NCBI RefSeq assembly: GCF_902686445.1
Contig: NC_062223.1
Coordinates: 60,785,998 to 60,849,997, forward strand
From: Sciurus carolinensis
Taxonomy: Eukaryota; Chordata; Mammalia; Rodentia; Sciuridae
Reading direction: 5' to 3'
DNA length: 64,000 bases
Part shown: positions 12,915-25,640 of the stretch, piece by piece
Numbering within the stretch: the first letter of the stretch is position 1
Layout: each line of letters begins with the position of its first letter
Position numbers and translations under genes: made by a program
Notes under the pieces: generated by a model
Seen by the model: the letters and a program-made list of their open reading frames with translations, nothing else
What the model was told of the DNA's origin: nothing
Database searches by the model: none

Positions 12915-14179
12915 GTGAGCTTTAAAATCTGGTTACTGGTACTAAGTCGGTCTTCTAGTACGTCCTCCTTTTATGTAGGTGTTTTAGGAAGAGTTCAGAA
13001 CACATGGCTTTAGAATTATTTGTGTTCATGTTATAAGACAACCACCAGATTATGTATTAGTATTATACTAGTAACTGGGAAAACTTGGAAACTATTTTGT
13101 GATTTAGCTTATGTCCAATTATTAGGTCAACTTGTCAAAAGATACTTTTTATTTTTTATGGGTGTGGTTTGGTTATCTTATTCTCTGAATCTCTGAATTT
13201 AAGATGATGAACTTGGTAATATCAGAATAGATAGATCAAGTAAAGTGTGGCCATGTGTTAATATTTTAAAAATTGAATTAAGCAAGTATTTCTATGTGAA
13301 TGAGGTCATATGGTGACTATGTCTTCAGTAAAGAAAAGCAGGTATTTATCATTTTTTGTGGTGATTCTTGATTTATTGTGTAGCTTTTCTCACTTATGTC
13401 CTTATATATTAATCTCAAACAGACAAGCAAAGTTCCTTAGTATTGTTCAACCAGGCTGCATTTTTCTCTAAAAGTAGAAGTAACACATCAAATACATGCA
13501 GTATACGTATAAGCTAGCTTTTCCATGTTGACCTCCATCTCTAACCATCAAAACAGAAATCATAAGTGAAATTAATTATCTAGTATAAAGAAAAAAATAT
13601 TCTGTTTATTTTAGCCTCCAGAAGAAACCAAAAACTTAATGTATCTTATTAGATTAGAAGTTTTAAACCCTGTTTTTCATTTCTTAACTTTTAAAAGTTA
13701 GGTTAATAAAAAATATTTTAAGTGGTAAATGAGGAAATTTTTCTTCCTTAATAAAAAAAATAAGGTACTATTTAAACTGCCTTTACTACTAAGAACACAT
13801 ATTTTAATTCTTGCTCTATGCTTATTGTCTCAGGGACTTAATTCAATAACTTATGGAGGCAGACATTTTTCTTTTTCAGATGATTTTGCAGACATAGCCA
13901 GTACTCTGGAGAAGTAGGTGAGAAGTATGGGATTGGAAGATAAATGAAACATTTTTGACTAATTTTAGTTTAGAAGACAATCAACATTGTAACATTAGAA
14001 ACATTGGAAGATTTATTTTCTTTGAGTAGGGAGAAGGGGAAAGGTATAATAAAGCAAAACTAAAGTCTGTTTCTTTGATTGAACTTAAGTTTACCATATT
14101 ACATCTCCAAAGTGGCATGGATGAGATAGATATCCAGTCACTGCCACTGCTTACTGGCAAAATAATGGGGCCATGTTTT

Positions 14180-14840
14180 GTTTTTTATTTAAACAAATAT
14201 TTATTGAGCTCCTTTCTGTACTAGTAGGTACTGGCTGTATCATGGTCTGGGACAGGGGTAGAATTTAAATAAATATGTATGCAAATATGCTAAATTAAAA
14301 TTGTGATATGTACTATGAAGAAAAAGAACAGAATGTTATCTGAGAACATAATGGGGCAAACCTAATTTAGAATAGATGGTTCGGAACACCCTATCTGAGC
14401 TAATGATAATAGATATTAGCCAGGAAGTAGATCTGCAGAGGGAACAGTATGAATGAAGTATTTGAGGTGAGAAAAATATAACTTAATTTAAGGAAATAAA
14501 AGACGATCTTTGTGGCTGGAGTATAATGAATGAGGATGCAATGTAGCATCAGATGTTATTGATGAAATAGGGGCTTATATCAAATAAGACCTGGGAGATA
14601 AAGGTGAGATTTGATCTAAATGCAAAGGAAAAGCCTTTGAAGGATTTAAGAACATTTCAAACAGGTAATTCTGACTGTGGTATAGTGAATAGATGGGAAG
14701 AAAGCAAGAGTGAAAGGAGAAAGACTCATTGGGATTTCTATTTCAGAAAACTAGATGAAATATGATAATGACTTGGATTAGTATAGAGGAAGAGGGCATG
14801 GAGAGAAGAGATAGTTTCAAAACATTTTTGACTTTTATGC
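14180..14840 (-). repeat. L2 LINE fragment including 3' end
   Basis: Antisense L2: 'caaatatttattgagctcct' terminus, then 'gatatgtactatgaagaaaa', and the internal 'aaaagcctttgaaggattta' and 'aacaggtaattctgactgtg' blocks in the right order. About 660 bp, diverged. Confidence 0.8.
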
Positions 14841-15523
14841 CAAATATAGTCATGGACAAATACAAATAACTGAACTAGAAATAACTGGACAAATGCAAGT
14901 AACTGGACAGAAATTTTATTTCTCTAGAAAATACTTAATTATTTTTTCTTATAAAATTTTATTTTTTGGCAAGTGCCAATTTACTTGGTGAGTTATTCTC
15001 AAACTTTTATAATCTAAGATTTTGTCAAAAATAGATAGTAGTACTTTATATTGAATTTATATTAACTGATTTGTATTAAATTTAATTTATGATAGTATAA
15101 AATAGTTTAAAGTTATAAAATATTTTATGTTAGGATGAAAAGAAATCATATTCCTAGAAATGTTTTCAAACTTTCCCTTGCTTTTGATATCAAGCTTTGC
15201 TTTCCACTGAAGTCTTTGTGTTTTCTGAATGCCTGGAAGCCAAAATATTTTGTTTTAACTCCCGCTCTATAGTATTTCCCAGCTGTGTACTTATATGGTG
15301 TAATAAAGGAATTTAACAAATGGGAAATAGCAGCTGCATTTGGAAATTCCCTTTGTGCTCCCTTTTCACTAGATAGATTCAATAATGTGTAACAACTGTA
15401 GCATCAGACCTGTAATGGATTATACTGCAAGTATTATATCACCAACCAATTTTACTTTATTGGAAAGAAAAATAATAGAAGGATTTTAGGTTTCTGGCAG
15501 ACCTGAAAGCTTTCACAGAGCTA

Positions 15524-15551
15524 GTGTGTGCTTGTATGTGTATATGTATGT

Positions 15552-15582
<31 letters not shown>

Positions 15583-15591
15583 CATGTACAC
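15524..15591. repeat. (TG)n microsatellite, imperfect
   Basis: Alternating TG/TA with a pure (TG) core at about 15557-15582, followed by gcatgtacacac. Its minus-strand translation into an HTHT repeat explains the open frame in that area, which is not a gene. Confidence 0.95.
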
Positions 15592-16689
15592 ACTTAAATA
15601 TGTGCGTGTTGGAGTGGGAGGACTATAACTAATGCAAAATTTAATAAAAATCTTACCTTTTTCTACTTTAAAATAAATATGAAGTCCAAAGGAATGTTTA
15701 TGAAGTGACATGAAACTTGCAGTTCTTTTCAGTAGATATGCCTTTTCCTTTCTCTAATTGAATGCCATAAAATAGCTGTAGAGAAATAAAATTTAAAAGA
15801 AAACCTAAAAACCAAAAAAATTTTATCTTCATCTGTTTAGTTTCTGTTGTTATTAGTTTCAGTAATGGCCCTCATTCTCGAATATTTAGAAACAAAACCT
15901 AAAAGGTTCGGGAAGGGTGTTACTTTGAAATATCGAGAGCACAGAGGAGCTTTTCTGTAAGAGAGAGTGAAGATAAAGAATTAGTTCTGCTAACCCCCAC
16001 TTCCTGATTAGAAAAAAACCACTTGTTAAAATTCTGATTATTTTGAGGTTGCACTCCAACAAAATATAAGATCACATAGTTTCAGACAAGGAAAAGAAGT
16101 TATTGAATTAACACAGAAGGAGAATAGAAATTTTAAAGATAGGAATTCAAAGACAAATGTGAGATGAAAATTTTAGACTATGATTATATTATGTTCAGTT
16201 TTTAATTTAATGTGCTATTTAATTGGTGACAGCATTCAATAGTTGAAAAGTTAATATACATAAGAATTTGCTTTTTCTCTATATTTGATCACTGCTGTTT
16301 TCATCTTGCACCAGTATATCAATATCTTTTTTCATTAGTCAGTTATAAATATACATAATATTTTCATGGAAAAATGTACAGTGTATCATTCTTTTCAATT
16401 TTATAAGCATGGAGAGAGTTTTTTTGGTAATGTTTAGTGATCTGTATATGATGTTCATAATGATTTTCTGCTAAAGTATTAAGCATAGTAAGAACAGGTA
16501 AGTCTATACATTGTTAGTGAACCTGGTTGCAAATTACATAACATTTTTTGTGCAAATTATGTATATCTACTTGTCATATGAACGAATTGAGATGTATGTG
16601 TTACTTAGATCCTTCCTTTTTATTTTTTATTTTTTTGCTTTAGAGTTATAATTTAAAGTGATTTTATTAGCATTGTTAGCTAATAAAAT

Positions 16690-17400
16690 TGAGTATAGAG
16701 TCCCAGTTAAATTCCAGATACAAGAGATTGCATTGTGAATAATACAGATAAGATCCTGGCTCTTATGGAACTTAGACAATAAAGTTTCAGGGAATGAGAC
16801 AATTTCAGAAAATGATAAGTGATATGAAGAAAATTAAAGAATGTGATAAATTAACCAATAAGAAAGGGATGGTCTTTTAGAAGATGAGCATCTGAGCTGA
16901 AATTGGAATAATAAGAAGTCAACTGTGTAAAGACTTGACTAAAGACACCCAACCAGGGTGTATAATAAGTACAAAAGCCTTTTGATTGTTGTGTTTGAAC
17001 AACAGAAAACAATAGAGTGACAGGAGAAGGGAGAGAAGGGTATGAGATAAAATCAAGGAGGCAGGAGATGACAGATATTAGACCAGATAGTATGGGGTGT
17101 GTTAGGCTAGTTGACTGCAGTTACGTGTTTGCACTTTATTTCAAATGTAAGAGGAAGCTATTGGAAGACTTTAAGTAGGGGAGTAACATGGTTTGTTTAT
17201 TTTTATTTTTATTTTTATTTTTTAGTCACATTGCCTGCTGTTAGTAACAGAAACACCTATTAGGAAACCATCATAATAGTGCAGGTGAGAGTTTGAAAAG
17301 TAGAGGGGTGAACAGTTAGGGAGGTTATTCATTGAAGAGTTCCAAGAGATTCTGAAGAAGACATAATTCATAAGGATGGTGGAGAGAATAGTTTAAGTAA
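16690..17400 (-). repeat. L2 LINE fragment
   Basis: Antisense L2: 'gatcctggctcttatggaac', 'gataagtgatatgaagaaaa', then 'ggaagctattggaagacttt' and 'agtaggggagtaacatggtt', and near the right 'cataatagtgcaggtgagag'. A T-rich low-complexity insert lies at 17195-17222. Confidence 0.8.
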
Positions 17401-18212
17401 CGTACGCTTGGTAGGAACCTAATCAAGAATGAACAAAAAGTAAGATGGATTAGAGCAAGGAGAGGTGACAAGGGGGTAGACATACTCTGGCCAAATAATG
17501 ACCCTAAGCAAGAGACAGAAGCTTTTTGTGCAAGAAGTTACTCTTGGTTGATTTCTGGGTGGGTCATAGAGATGTGGGTAAGGTACCAACAGTCTCTCTT
17601 TCAAAATATACAATGTGACAATAAGATTAACAGTGAGGCCTTATACACATGTGCACATGTACACTCACATGCATGCTTACATTGACAAAAATGGTATTAT
17701 ACACATCTGACTTTTGACTACTAGTCTAATTAAGTAGGCAGAACCATATTAGACCCTTAATCTTAGACTATACCAACTCCTTAGAAACCTATTTAAATTG
17801 TTTTAAAAATTTTCTAGAAGTTTTAAAATAAAAGATGCCAGTTATGCCCTTTGTTGTAATTGAAAGAAAACAATAATGGGAGTGCTGAGATGTTTAATAA
17901 ATAACTATTGGGAACAATGCTTTCTTGCTTGCAAACAATTTTTACTCTCTGCTTCTGTTACTTTCAGTCCAATGAAGTTGCTAATCAGCTCTGGAGTGTT
18001 TTATGTCATTTTCTTGGATTCATAAAATTTCTGGTCTGAACTTTATACCATTTTTGAGAATGTATCTGTTGTCATTGTGTGATAACACAGTCCAGTAATT
18101 TTTAGTGAGGATAAAAGCTTTATCCATGCTTTATGTTGTGACAGACTTAGAAGATTTCTCATCTTGTTACTTTTTGAAAGATTTAAAAACTTAAATGAAC
18201 CTCCCTAATTGT

Positions 18213-18214
<2 letters not shown>

Positions 18215-18290
<76 letters not shown>
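18215..18290. repeat. Compound (GT)n(AG)n microsatellite
   Basis: A pure GT tract (18215-18250) passes directly into a pure AG tract of 20 units (18251-18290). Compound alternating purine-pyrimidine plus polypurine tracts are common in rodent introns and likely length-polymorphic. Confidence 0.97.
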
Positions 18291-18294
<4 letters not shown>

Positions 18295-18599
18295 ATTTAG
18301 TAATTTAAAATGCTAGGCAGCACCCAAATGAAATTAATTTCCTTACTTTTATTGGGATTATAATTTAGAAAGTATAGTGAAAGCCACTAGTTCATCTAGT
18401 TCTAACTAGTTTCCAGTCTTAATGCCTAAGGTAAGATTTATGTGTCTCTTTTGTGGTACCTGATTCTTTTATGAAACCCTAGGAGAAAGCATTCATAAAT
18501 TAGCAGGTTTAGACTTCTTGAGAAATTTAGTTTCTATTCTTCTAATTTTCAGATTTGGGAAACTGATTCAATTTAAGTAAAGTTCAAACCTAGGTTTCT

Positions 18600-18806
18600 C
18601 TTTTCTTTTTCTTTTTTTTCCTGGGAATTGAACCCAGGGGTGTTTTATCACTGGGCCACATCCCTTTATATTTTTTTATTTTGAGACAGGGTCTCACTAA
18701 GTTGCTGAGGGCCTGGTAAATTGCTGAAATTGACCTTAAACTTGTGGTGCTCCTGCCTCAGCCTCCTGAGTCACTGGGATTACAGGCATGTGCGACCATG
18801 CCCAGC
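18600..18806 (-). mobile_element. Composite B1-ID SINE
   Basis: Minus-strand insertion: T-rich start, then the ID-like part (gaattgaacccaggggtg, 'tcactgggccacatcccttt'), then the 7SL/B1 part (gagacagggtctcactaag, 'cctcagcctcctgagtcact', 'gggattacaggcatgtgcga'). It is flanked by a perfect 17-bp target duplication, ttcaaacctaggtttct, at 18583-18599 and 18807-18823. This composite B1+ID structure is typical of squirrel-related rodents, and the intact duplication means a relatively recent insertion. Confidence 0.95.
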
Positions 18807-20149
18807 TTCAAACCTAGGTTTCTGTTAACAAGTGAAAATGTCTGTCCTTGCCCTTGAGTCATCAGACAACATTCTCCAGGAAGCCCAATGGGGGGGATTT
18901 CCTATTTTCTATAAATTTGAAACTCAGCACACAGAACTGTAACCTTTTCAATCTATCTCAGAAATTTAGTGTCAGAAATAATTTGTTTACAATTTGAATT
19001 AAAAAGTAAAAGCATGTTTTATTGCATGCAGTTTGGCAAACTTGTTGCAGCCAGTGAAATAGAAAACTGGTGTTGTCTAGTGTTAACACATTAATAGCTT
19101 GTATAGTTTTCATACCATGATTATACACATTATTTCATTTCTGCTATTTTTTAAAAAAGTGTAATTTTAAAGAAGTTCCTCAAATCTGGCTGTCTACATT
19201 TTATAAAACAAGGATTACTGGTATGCTTCTTAGGAATATCTCAATGTTAACAGAATGGTGAATTATTTTATCTTTATTCTTAATGATATAATACACCTTT
19301 CTAAAGAAACATTTTAGAAAAGTTTTCCTCCTTACCTAGTATATTATCAAAACCTTTATCAAAGGTAGAAACATTAACATGCTCTGGAATATTTGGCTCT
19401 TCCCCCCTTGGGCATGAAGGAATCAGGTATGCATACTGATTAACCCACTACTTCAGTCATTAACATGTGATTATGTGGGCTGTATATTGAGCACCTGCCA
19501 AAAGGTAAAAATCCAGTACTTTGCTACATCTGTGCAATGACTTATATTTCTTTTGTATTTTGATAGTTATAGGAAAATCAGACCATGGTATATTTTTTTT
19601 CCAGTGTAATAAAATTGTGTATACAGAATGTCTTCAAGGAGATGGGATATGCCATGTTTATTTTTATTTTAATCTTTCAGAGTGTATGAGATCCAGTGAC
19701 TGGAGTTTGCAGAGCACTGACTATAACATGAATCTCTTAATGAACTCCATCACTGACATTCACCTATAATTTATAGCATTCCTGCATGTTCACAAGGATT
19801 ATCTTTTGTGGGATAGAGCCAATATTTCCCTAATTGTTTTCAGTTTCACGTGATACCTTTATGTTTCATAACTAATTCATTTCTTTCACTTATATGCTGC
19901 TGGTGTACATCTCATAGCGGTACTGCTCCTGTGGTTTGACTTTTCCTGTATGCTACCCATATGTAAATATTCCGGTGTGCCCAAAGTATAGCTTGGGGTT
20001 TATATAGCATTTCTGGACACAGGAGAAGTTGAGTTATAAAAATTATTTAAAGTAAGACTTGATTACTAATAGAAAATCTTAGGCAATCTCATCTAGTGTG
20101 AACAGTTTGAGTAGGACTCTTTTACTCAGTTTTTCTTATTCCTTTTTTC

Positions 20150-20226
20150 CCTTTTTTGTTTTATTGTGCTGGGGCTCAAACCACGGGTCTCACACATACT
20201 AAGCCAGTGCTCTACCACTGTGTTGG
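20150..20226 (-). mobile_element. ID-type SINE, truncated
   Basis: Minus-strand ID body: 'gtgctggggctcaaaccacg', 'ggtctcacacatactaagcc' and 'agtgctctaccactg', ending before the 5' end of a full copy. T-rich tract on its left side matches the A tail of a minus-strand insertion. Confidence 0.8.
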
Positions 20227-20869
20227 TTTTTATTTTTCTTGATGGATTAAAATGTCATTCAAATGTAGATTTTACTTTTAGATAAGCCTTTCTCAAAATT
20301 GTTCAATGTTAATCTGTGAAAGCCCATCTCAGGACACCAATAATTTTCTGATTAAAGTAGAACTCCACTAGCATGGTTTCAGGCCACAGGTGGGTCTGGC
20401 TAACATTTACTTTCTTCTACAGAATTCCTCCACACAATTCCTTGCCTTCCTTTCTGGGTACATCACTATAATGAAATATCATAACTGGAATAATGAAAAG
20501 TGAACATTTTTATAATGCTTCTAAGAAACATGTTGTAGAAAATAAAGTATATATTAAATAGTATACATTTACATGCTAATTTGAGCTTTTCATGATTAGA
20601 GCGAGATATGAATCTCAAGGTCCTTCTAGATCAGGATGAGTATGGTGATGACTATGATAGGCAGGATATTGCTTTGGGAAGAGGAAGCCAGGATTGTGTT
20701 TGCATCCATGAACAAATTGAGATCTACCTCTTTTAATTTAGAGAGGTTTGCTTTCCATAAAGGCAACTTTAATGTAATGCATTCTGCTTGCACCATTCAT
20801 TGAGATAACATTGAAAGGGCTGTCTCTGATTATTGACTCAAACCACCTGCATCAAGCAGGAAAGACCCT

Positions 20870-21065
20870 ACTCTGTTCCTTCCACAAACATGTTTAATCT
20901 TTCTCGAACACCTCTAATGAATGTGCCTTAATTACCTTAATATGCAAATTATCCCACTGTTTGATTGTCCTCTGCATTAAAAAGTTCTCCTTGCTTTCCA
21001 AGAGAAATGTAACCTTTTAAAAGAAGAGCAACTTCTAGGTATTATTCCTTTTGTTAATACAGGTC
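20870..21065 (-). repeat. CR1/L3-like LINE remnant
   Basis: The run 'cccactgtttgattgtcctc', 'gcattaaaaagttctccttg' and 'ctttccaagagaaatgtaac' follows the antisense 3' region of CR1/L3-type LINEs (the 'aaaaagttcttcctg' motif). Family assignment is from memory of the consensus. Confidence 0.5.
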
Positions 21066-21629
21066 TCACTAAGATGGAATATTAATTTTTTTATAATATT
21101 AAACTTTTACGTATTATTTTGGTGTCACTACATTCCATAACCTGTAGGCATTATTTTTCTAGGTGATGCAAATTGAGTTCAATGATATATCTTTACATAA
21201 AGCACATTCTCAAATCCAAAGTATAAATTATAATCCTTTGCTAATAAAATTTTATAATCAGGTTGAAATTAGCAATGAATATTTATGCATTTCATTTACC
21301 TTTTTATATTTCATTAGCACCCTAGAAAATGGAAAAGCTTATTTAATAAAATGATTGGAAATTATTTTGTAAATGTTTCCTTTCATTATAATTTAACTCT
21401 GAATTGTTTCCTCTGTCAGGGTATTGAAAGTACCTTAAATCTAGTATTCTCAAATTTGTTAAACTTCTGAGAGGAAATATACCCTTATTCAAACATAAAT
21501 AGATTATAGTGGTAAAAGAGAAGAGATTCATTTACTTAGAAACTTAATGAAGAATTATAATACATAGGCAACAGTTTTTTAAATTTAGGATTTTAAAAAA
21601 TTTTTGCATAGGACTGAATTAGCTAATAT

Positions 21630-21735
21630 TTAAAAAAAATTTTTTTAGTTGTTGATAGAGCTTTATTTTTAATTATTTATATATAGAACCGAGAATCAAA
21701 CCCAGTGCCTCTACCACTGAGCCACAACCCTAGGC
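21630..21735 (-). mobile_element. ID-type SINE
   Basis: Minus-strand ID copy: A/T-rich tail on the left, then 'gagaatcaaacccagtgcct' and 'ctaccactgagccacaaccc'. Flanked by near-identical 16-bp duplications ctgaattagctaatat (21614-21629) and ctgaactagctaatat (21736-21751). Confidence 0.92.
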
Positions 21736-22689
21736 CTGAACTAGCTAATATAATGTAATCCTTGAACAAATTGAGAACATTTTACTCTTGAATTCAGTTA
21801 ATATTAAGCCTTCAGCTGTATTAATTTACTTTGGTGTGTGCTTTTACTAAATGTACCTCTTTTATTTTTTTTTTCTCTTACTGACGTATTTTGTTTGTAT
21901 TTTGATAATAGTTTATTTTGCATTCTGTAACTTGAAGGTTAAAGTTCAACTCTTTTTGGCTAATCTGATTAAAAAAATAGGTCAAGGAAGGAATCTTAGT
22001 GTTTTACTATTTGGAAGATAAGAGAAAAAATAAAAATTCTTGCCTTTTTGTTCACTTGCAGAGAGTATGCATGGGCTGTGTGATTTTAACTGAGTCATTA
22101 GTCCAAGGCTGTGTGTTACCTTCAGGTAGGGAAGTGTAGAGCATGTAGACATTGGGGCCCCTGTTGGCAAAATTAGACTTCTAAATTGCTGCTTTATGTT
22201 AAATTGGTGACATTTTGTACCTTGTTTCCTTGTTCTCTGAAATGCAAAATACAGGTAGGTAAGTGGATAGATAAGCACTATCACCTCTAGGGAATCATTT
22301 TTGTCTTTCTGTACTTGTTCTAGTTGTAAAAACAAATGAGAGAGCTAGAGATGTTATTTATATTTTTTCTAGTTGATCAAGAGTTTTCGTGAAGACTATC
22401 ATATTTATTTGACATTTTAGAAGGAAATTTGAAGGCTTTCATGGTGAAATCCTCAAAATTGGGAATTTTACTGGACAAGATCCAGTAGAGAGAGATTGTT
22501 GAGCTCACAGATTAGTCCTGAAACGGTGTGTGATATTTGAAGCAGTCTGTCTAGCTTGGCCACAGAAGGACTTTCTTCTTCATGGAATAGCACCTCCATT
22601 AAGGAATAACAGGATTTGACTAGTCTTGTTTGGTCTCTGGTACTTTGTAATGATAAGATTTGTGAAGTATGGAGAACATACCCTGAGGG

Positions 22690-22840
22690 GCTGGGGTGTG
22701 GCTCAGTGGCAGAGCATTTGCCTAGCTGCTGAGGCACTGTGAGGCACTGGGTTCCATCTTCAGCATCACATAACAAAATAAAGGCATTCTGTCCATCTAC
22801 AACTATAAAAACAAAACAAAACAAACAACAAATAAAAAAT
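22690..22840 (+). mobile_element. ID-type SINE with internal duplication
   Basis: Plus-strand copy starting gctggggtgtggctcagtgg and ending in an (ACAAA)n tail. The box-B region contains a small internal repeat, gaggcactgtgaggcactg. Flanks cctgagggg and cctgagagg are a likely target duplication. It accounts for part of a 118-codon minus-strand open frame, which is therefore not a gene. Confidence 0.9.
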
Positions 22841-23106
22841 CCTGAGAGGTTTCTTTCATTTAAAGTACACTAGTTGCCTTGCTGGTTATATAACAACAAA
22901 CGGTTGTTCTTATAAGTACACTGGTATCTCTCAAATTAGGAAGAACAGAAAAGAGCTGCAAAAGGAGGAGGTCATGAGGAAAACTGCCTTAACACTAGAG
23001 TAAGTAGCTGTCCTTTAAGAAAAACTATGGGATCTTGATCTCCATGCATAGAAACTTTGCTCTGTAAGAACTTGTCCAACATCTCCAACTTCTGCATAAT
23101 CCTTTT

Positions 23107-23122
23107 CTTCCAATGCCTTAAA

Positions 23123-23152
<30 letters not shown>
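23107..23152 (+). mobile_element. Very short poly(A)-tailed insertion with target duplication
   Basis: A 20-nt body followed by an A28 tract (23127-23154) sits between direct copies of aatcctttt (23098-23106 and 23153-23161). This is the footprint of an extremely 5'-truncated L1-mediated insertion. The body is too short to name its source. Confidence 0.55.
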
Positions 23153-23157
<5 letters not shown>

Positions 23158-23184
23158 TTTTGTTCATTGGAAATATTTTTGCTG

Positions 23185-23385
23185 GAGTTACATAGAGGGA
23201 GCATAAGTTAGAGGAAAGGATGTTACCTGTACTCTCTTTGCCACTGATTTACTGTGTGATCTAGGAAAGTCACTCAATATCACATGACTTCAGTTTTCTC
23301 ATCTTAAAAATGGAAGATCTGAAATATAATCACCAAGTCTCTTGCCACTTCTAACTTTCCTGGTTTCAAGGTTAAAATTGTTTAA
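23185..23385 (+). repeat. MIR SINE remnant
   Basis: Plus-strand MIR: 'gccactgatttactgtgtga', 'tctaggaaagtcactcaata' and 'cagttttctcatcttaaaaa' in the canonical order. Confidence 0.85.
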
Positions 23386-23759
23386 GCCAATTTAGCCTAC
23401 CCTGGTAGTATTGTTTAGGTAGAATATCATCTATATTTTAGTTTTGAGTAATTATAAATGTCCAAATGAAAATGACTGCCTGAGTTAGAAGGCACATGAA
23501 TGAGCTTATAGCTGAACTTTGATACAACTCTGCTTCAGGTGCTGAGGAATTCACTATTAGGCTTGCCTGCTTTAATGTTCTTAGGTCCCACTTTCAAAAA
23601 ACTGTATTCTCATCTTTGAACTCTGTCTCATGGCATTAGATCTTTATACACAGTATCCCTAAGGCAGTTACAGTGTGTCTCAATTCTTGTTGTTCAGACA
23701 ATATTGAGTCCATTCAGTTTAGAGGGAACCACTCTTTAAGAGAGAAATGAGAATACACT

Positions 23760-24080
23760 CAGACTAGAATGACCAGAATGGCTCAACTATGTCTTATGAG
23801 GAAGAAATGAAGAAAACTGGGATATTTTCCCCAGGGAGGAAAAAAAAAAAAAAAAAAGAAAAGAAAAGAGATACAAAGGTACTATAATAACTGTGTTTTG
23901 GTATTGCAGGGGTTACCACTATGAATGTTTCCATGGAATAGAACGATAGGTTGAAATAGATTTGATATTCTTATAAATAGGAGTTTTTGTCAACCCTTTA
24001 GAAATGGAATAGCCTACTTTGGGAGGTGCTGAATTCTCTACAAGTGGAGGTGTTTACAGGGAGGCCAAAAGTCACTTGTT
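23760..24080 (+). repeat. CR1/L3-like LINE remnant
   Basis: The series 'gtcttatgaggaagaaatga', 'agaaaactgggatattttcc', later 'aatggaatagcctactttgg' and 'gaggtgctgaattctctaca' resembles L3/CR1 3' sequence. An A-rich low-complexity tract interrupts it at 23838-23868. Confidence 0.55.
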
Positions 24081-24099
24081 AGGGCTGTTCCCCACTGCT

Positions 24100-24250
24100 C
24101 TCATGATTTCATGAGCACTTATTATGCAACAGACGCTGTTTGAAGTATTTTATTTTTACTCATACATTTAACCCTCTTAACTCTCTGAGGTGTAGTTTCT
24201 TTAGTCCTGGAATTTAAACTGGAAAATCTGGCCTTGATTGCCTATACTTT
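24100..24250 (-). repeat. MIR SINE remnant
   Basis: Antisense MIR: 'gagcacttattatgcaacag', 'catttaaccctcttaactct' and 'ctgaggtgtagtttct' follow the reverse MIR order. Confidence 0.65.
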
Positions 24251-25419
24251 GTTAACTACTTTATTATTATATCTTCTCTTGCACAGGATTTAAGGGCTAC
24301 ATGGGTTCGAACAACTTTGAATCTTGAGATTCTGGTTTTTCTATGTATGTGAGTTTGATTGTATATTGGAATACACTGTAACTGTTTTATGTGCTTATCT
24401 TAACAATTTGGGGACTTAAAATTTTTTTTCTGTATTCTGTTCAGTATATTTATTTCTGTTTATTAAAAATCACAATAATGAGGTCAATAAGAAAACTTTT
24501 GGGTTTGTGATTTTTTTCTGTGAATTAAGATCATGTTTTTTAAACAGCAGCTTTTTTTTATACTTTAGGAATCATGACACTTTTGGAGATATTGGTAGCA
24601 GATCTATTTTCTGATACATTCACAAATAATTTTACTGCTATTAAACCATACAGTAATAGTGACAAGTGACATAATTTTATGCCAACATTGAAGATGATAA
24701 GCAAATCTAATATATTCAAGCAAATATCAGTTTTAAAAAAAAGGCATACATTTTTGTTTTACCATTAGAACAAGTGATACTTTTGTCATGAATCATCTGT
24801 TGGCAATTAGAATCAAATTCAGCATTTTCATTTATGTAAGTTTCTTTTACCCAATACTTTTCTTTAAAATATATCACTTTAAATAAAAAACATACTTTTT
24901 CCTCTCAGAGAGAACCTGTAAATTAGCAACTTAGTCTTCAATGTATTAAAAAAGGTTAGATTTCCTTTGCTAGCAAAAAGTTCCTGGAATCTAGATTAGG
25001 TAAATCTTCTCAGTCAGTCAATAACACTGTATTGTAAGACCTCTTTTATAGTATAGTTGGCAGGTAATTTTTGTTTCATTAAAAAAAGTTGTTTAAAGTA
25101 GAGGATCACAAAATATAGTGCACAGTATGTAATATAACAATATAATATATTAAATATATGTAAATTATGTAATATAACTTGAACACTCTATTGAAACATC
25201 ATCTGCCTTGGCAGAGAAGATTGATCATTGATATGGTTGAGTGGCCAAAACAAAAACAACTTTTAGTTGATTTTATTATTGTTTTTAACTTCTTTGTAGT
25301 CATTGCATCCCCTTAATTTATTTCCTCTACCCAAAGAATACCAAGAACATTCTTTAAGAAACTTTGGCTTATTGCTCATTTTAGTGAGAGTATGGAATCA
25401 TGGCATGTCTCAGCAGGAG

Positions 25420-25640
25420 AGTGTTAGAGCAAACCCATTTAAGGATTTGGGCTTACCTTGAATGGTTTTGGGTAGGGGTCTAATGTAATAGAAGTTTGCT
25501 GTAGACTGGGTCAGAAGTCAAGGACAAATCTAAGAGTATCTTAATAAACCAACCTTTAGGGAAAGTGGACTAGAGTGAGGATATAATTGGAAAGTCTACA
25601 ATTAAAATGGAAATCAAAACACCATACAATGCAATAAGAA
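25420..25640 (-). repeat. Possible L2 LINE remnant
   Basis: Weak antisense L2 resemblance: 'aacccatttaaggatttggg', 'ggtaggggtctaatgtaata', then 'gtcaaggacaaatctaagag'. Heavily decayed, so the family call is tentative. Confidence 0.4.

Noticed and set aside
12915..13016. Extension of the first SOX6 exon frame past the donor
   Set aside because: The SOX6 match stops exactly at the gtgagc donor and resumes at 34293; the extra codons are intron read-through.
20930..20960. POU/octamer-like word atatgcaaatta as an enhancer signal
   Set aside because: It falls inside a CR1/L3-like repeat remnant, so the word is more simply explained by repeat ancestry.
21982..22335. 117-codon minus-strand open frame
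   Set aside because: No recognisable domain, no splice context, low-complexity start. In 64 kb of six-frame sequence such lengths are expected by chance.
22468..22824. 118-codon minus-strand open frame
   Set aside because: Its upstream third is the antisense of an ID SINE at 22690-22840; the remainder resembles nothing known.
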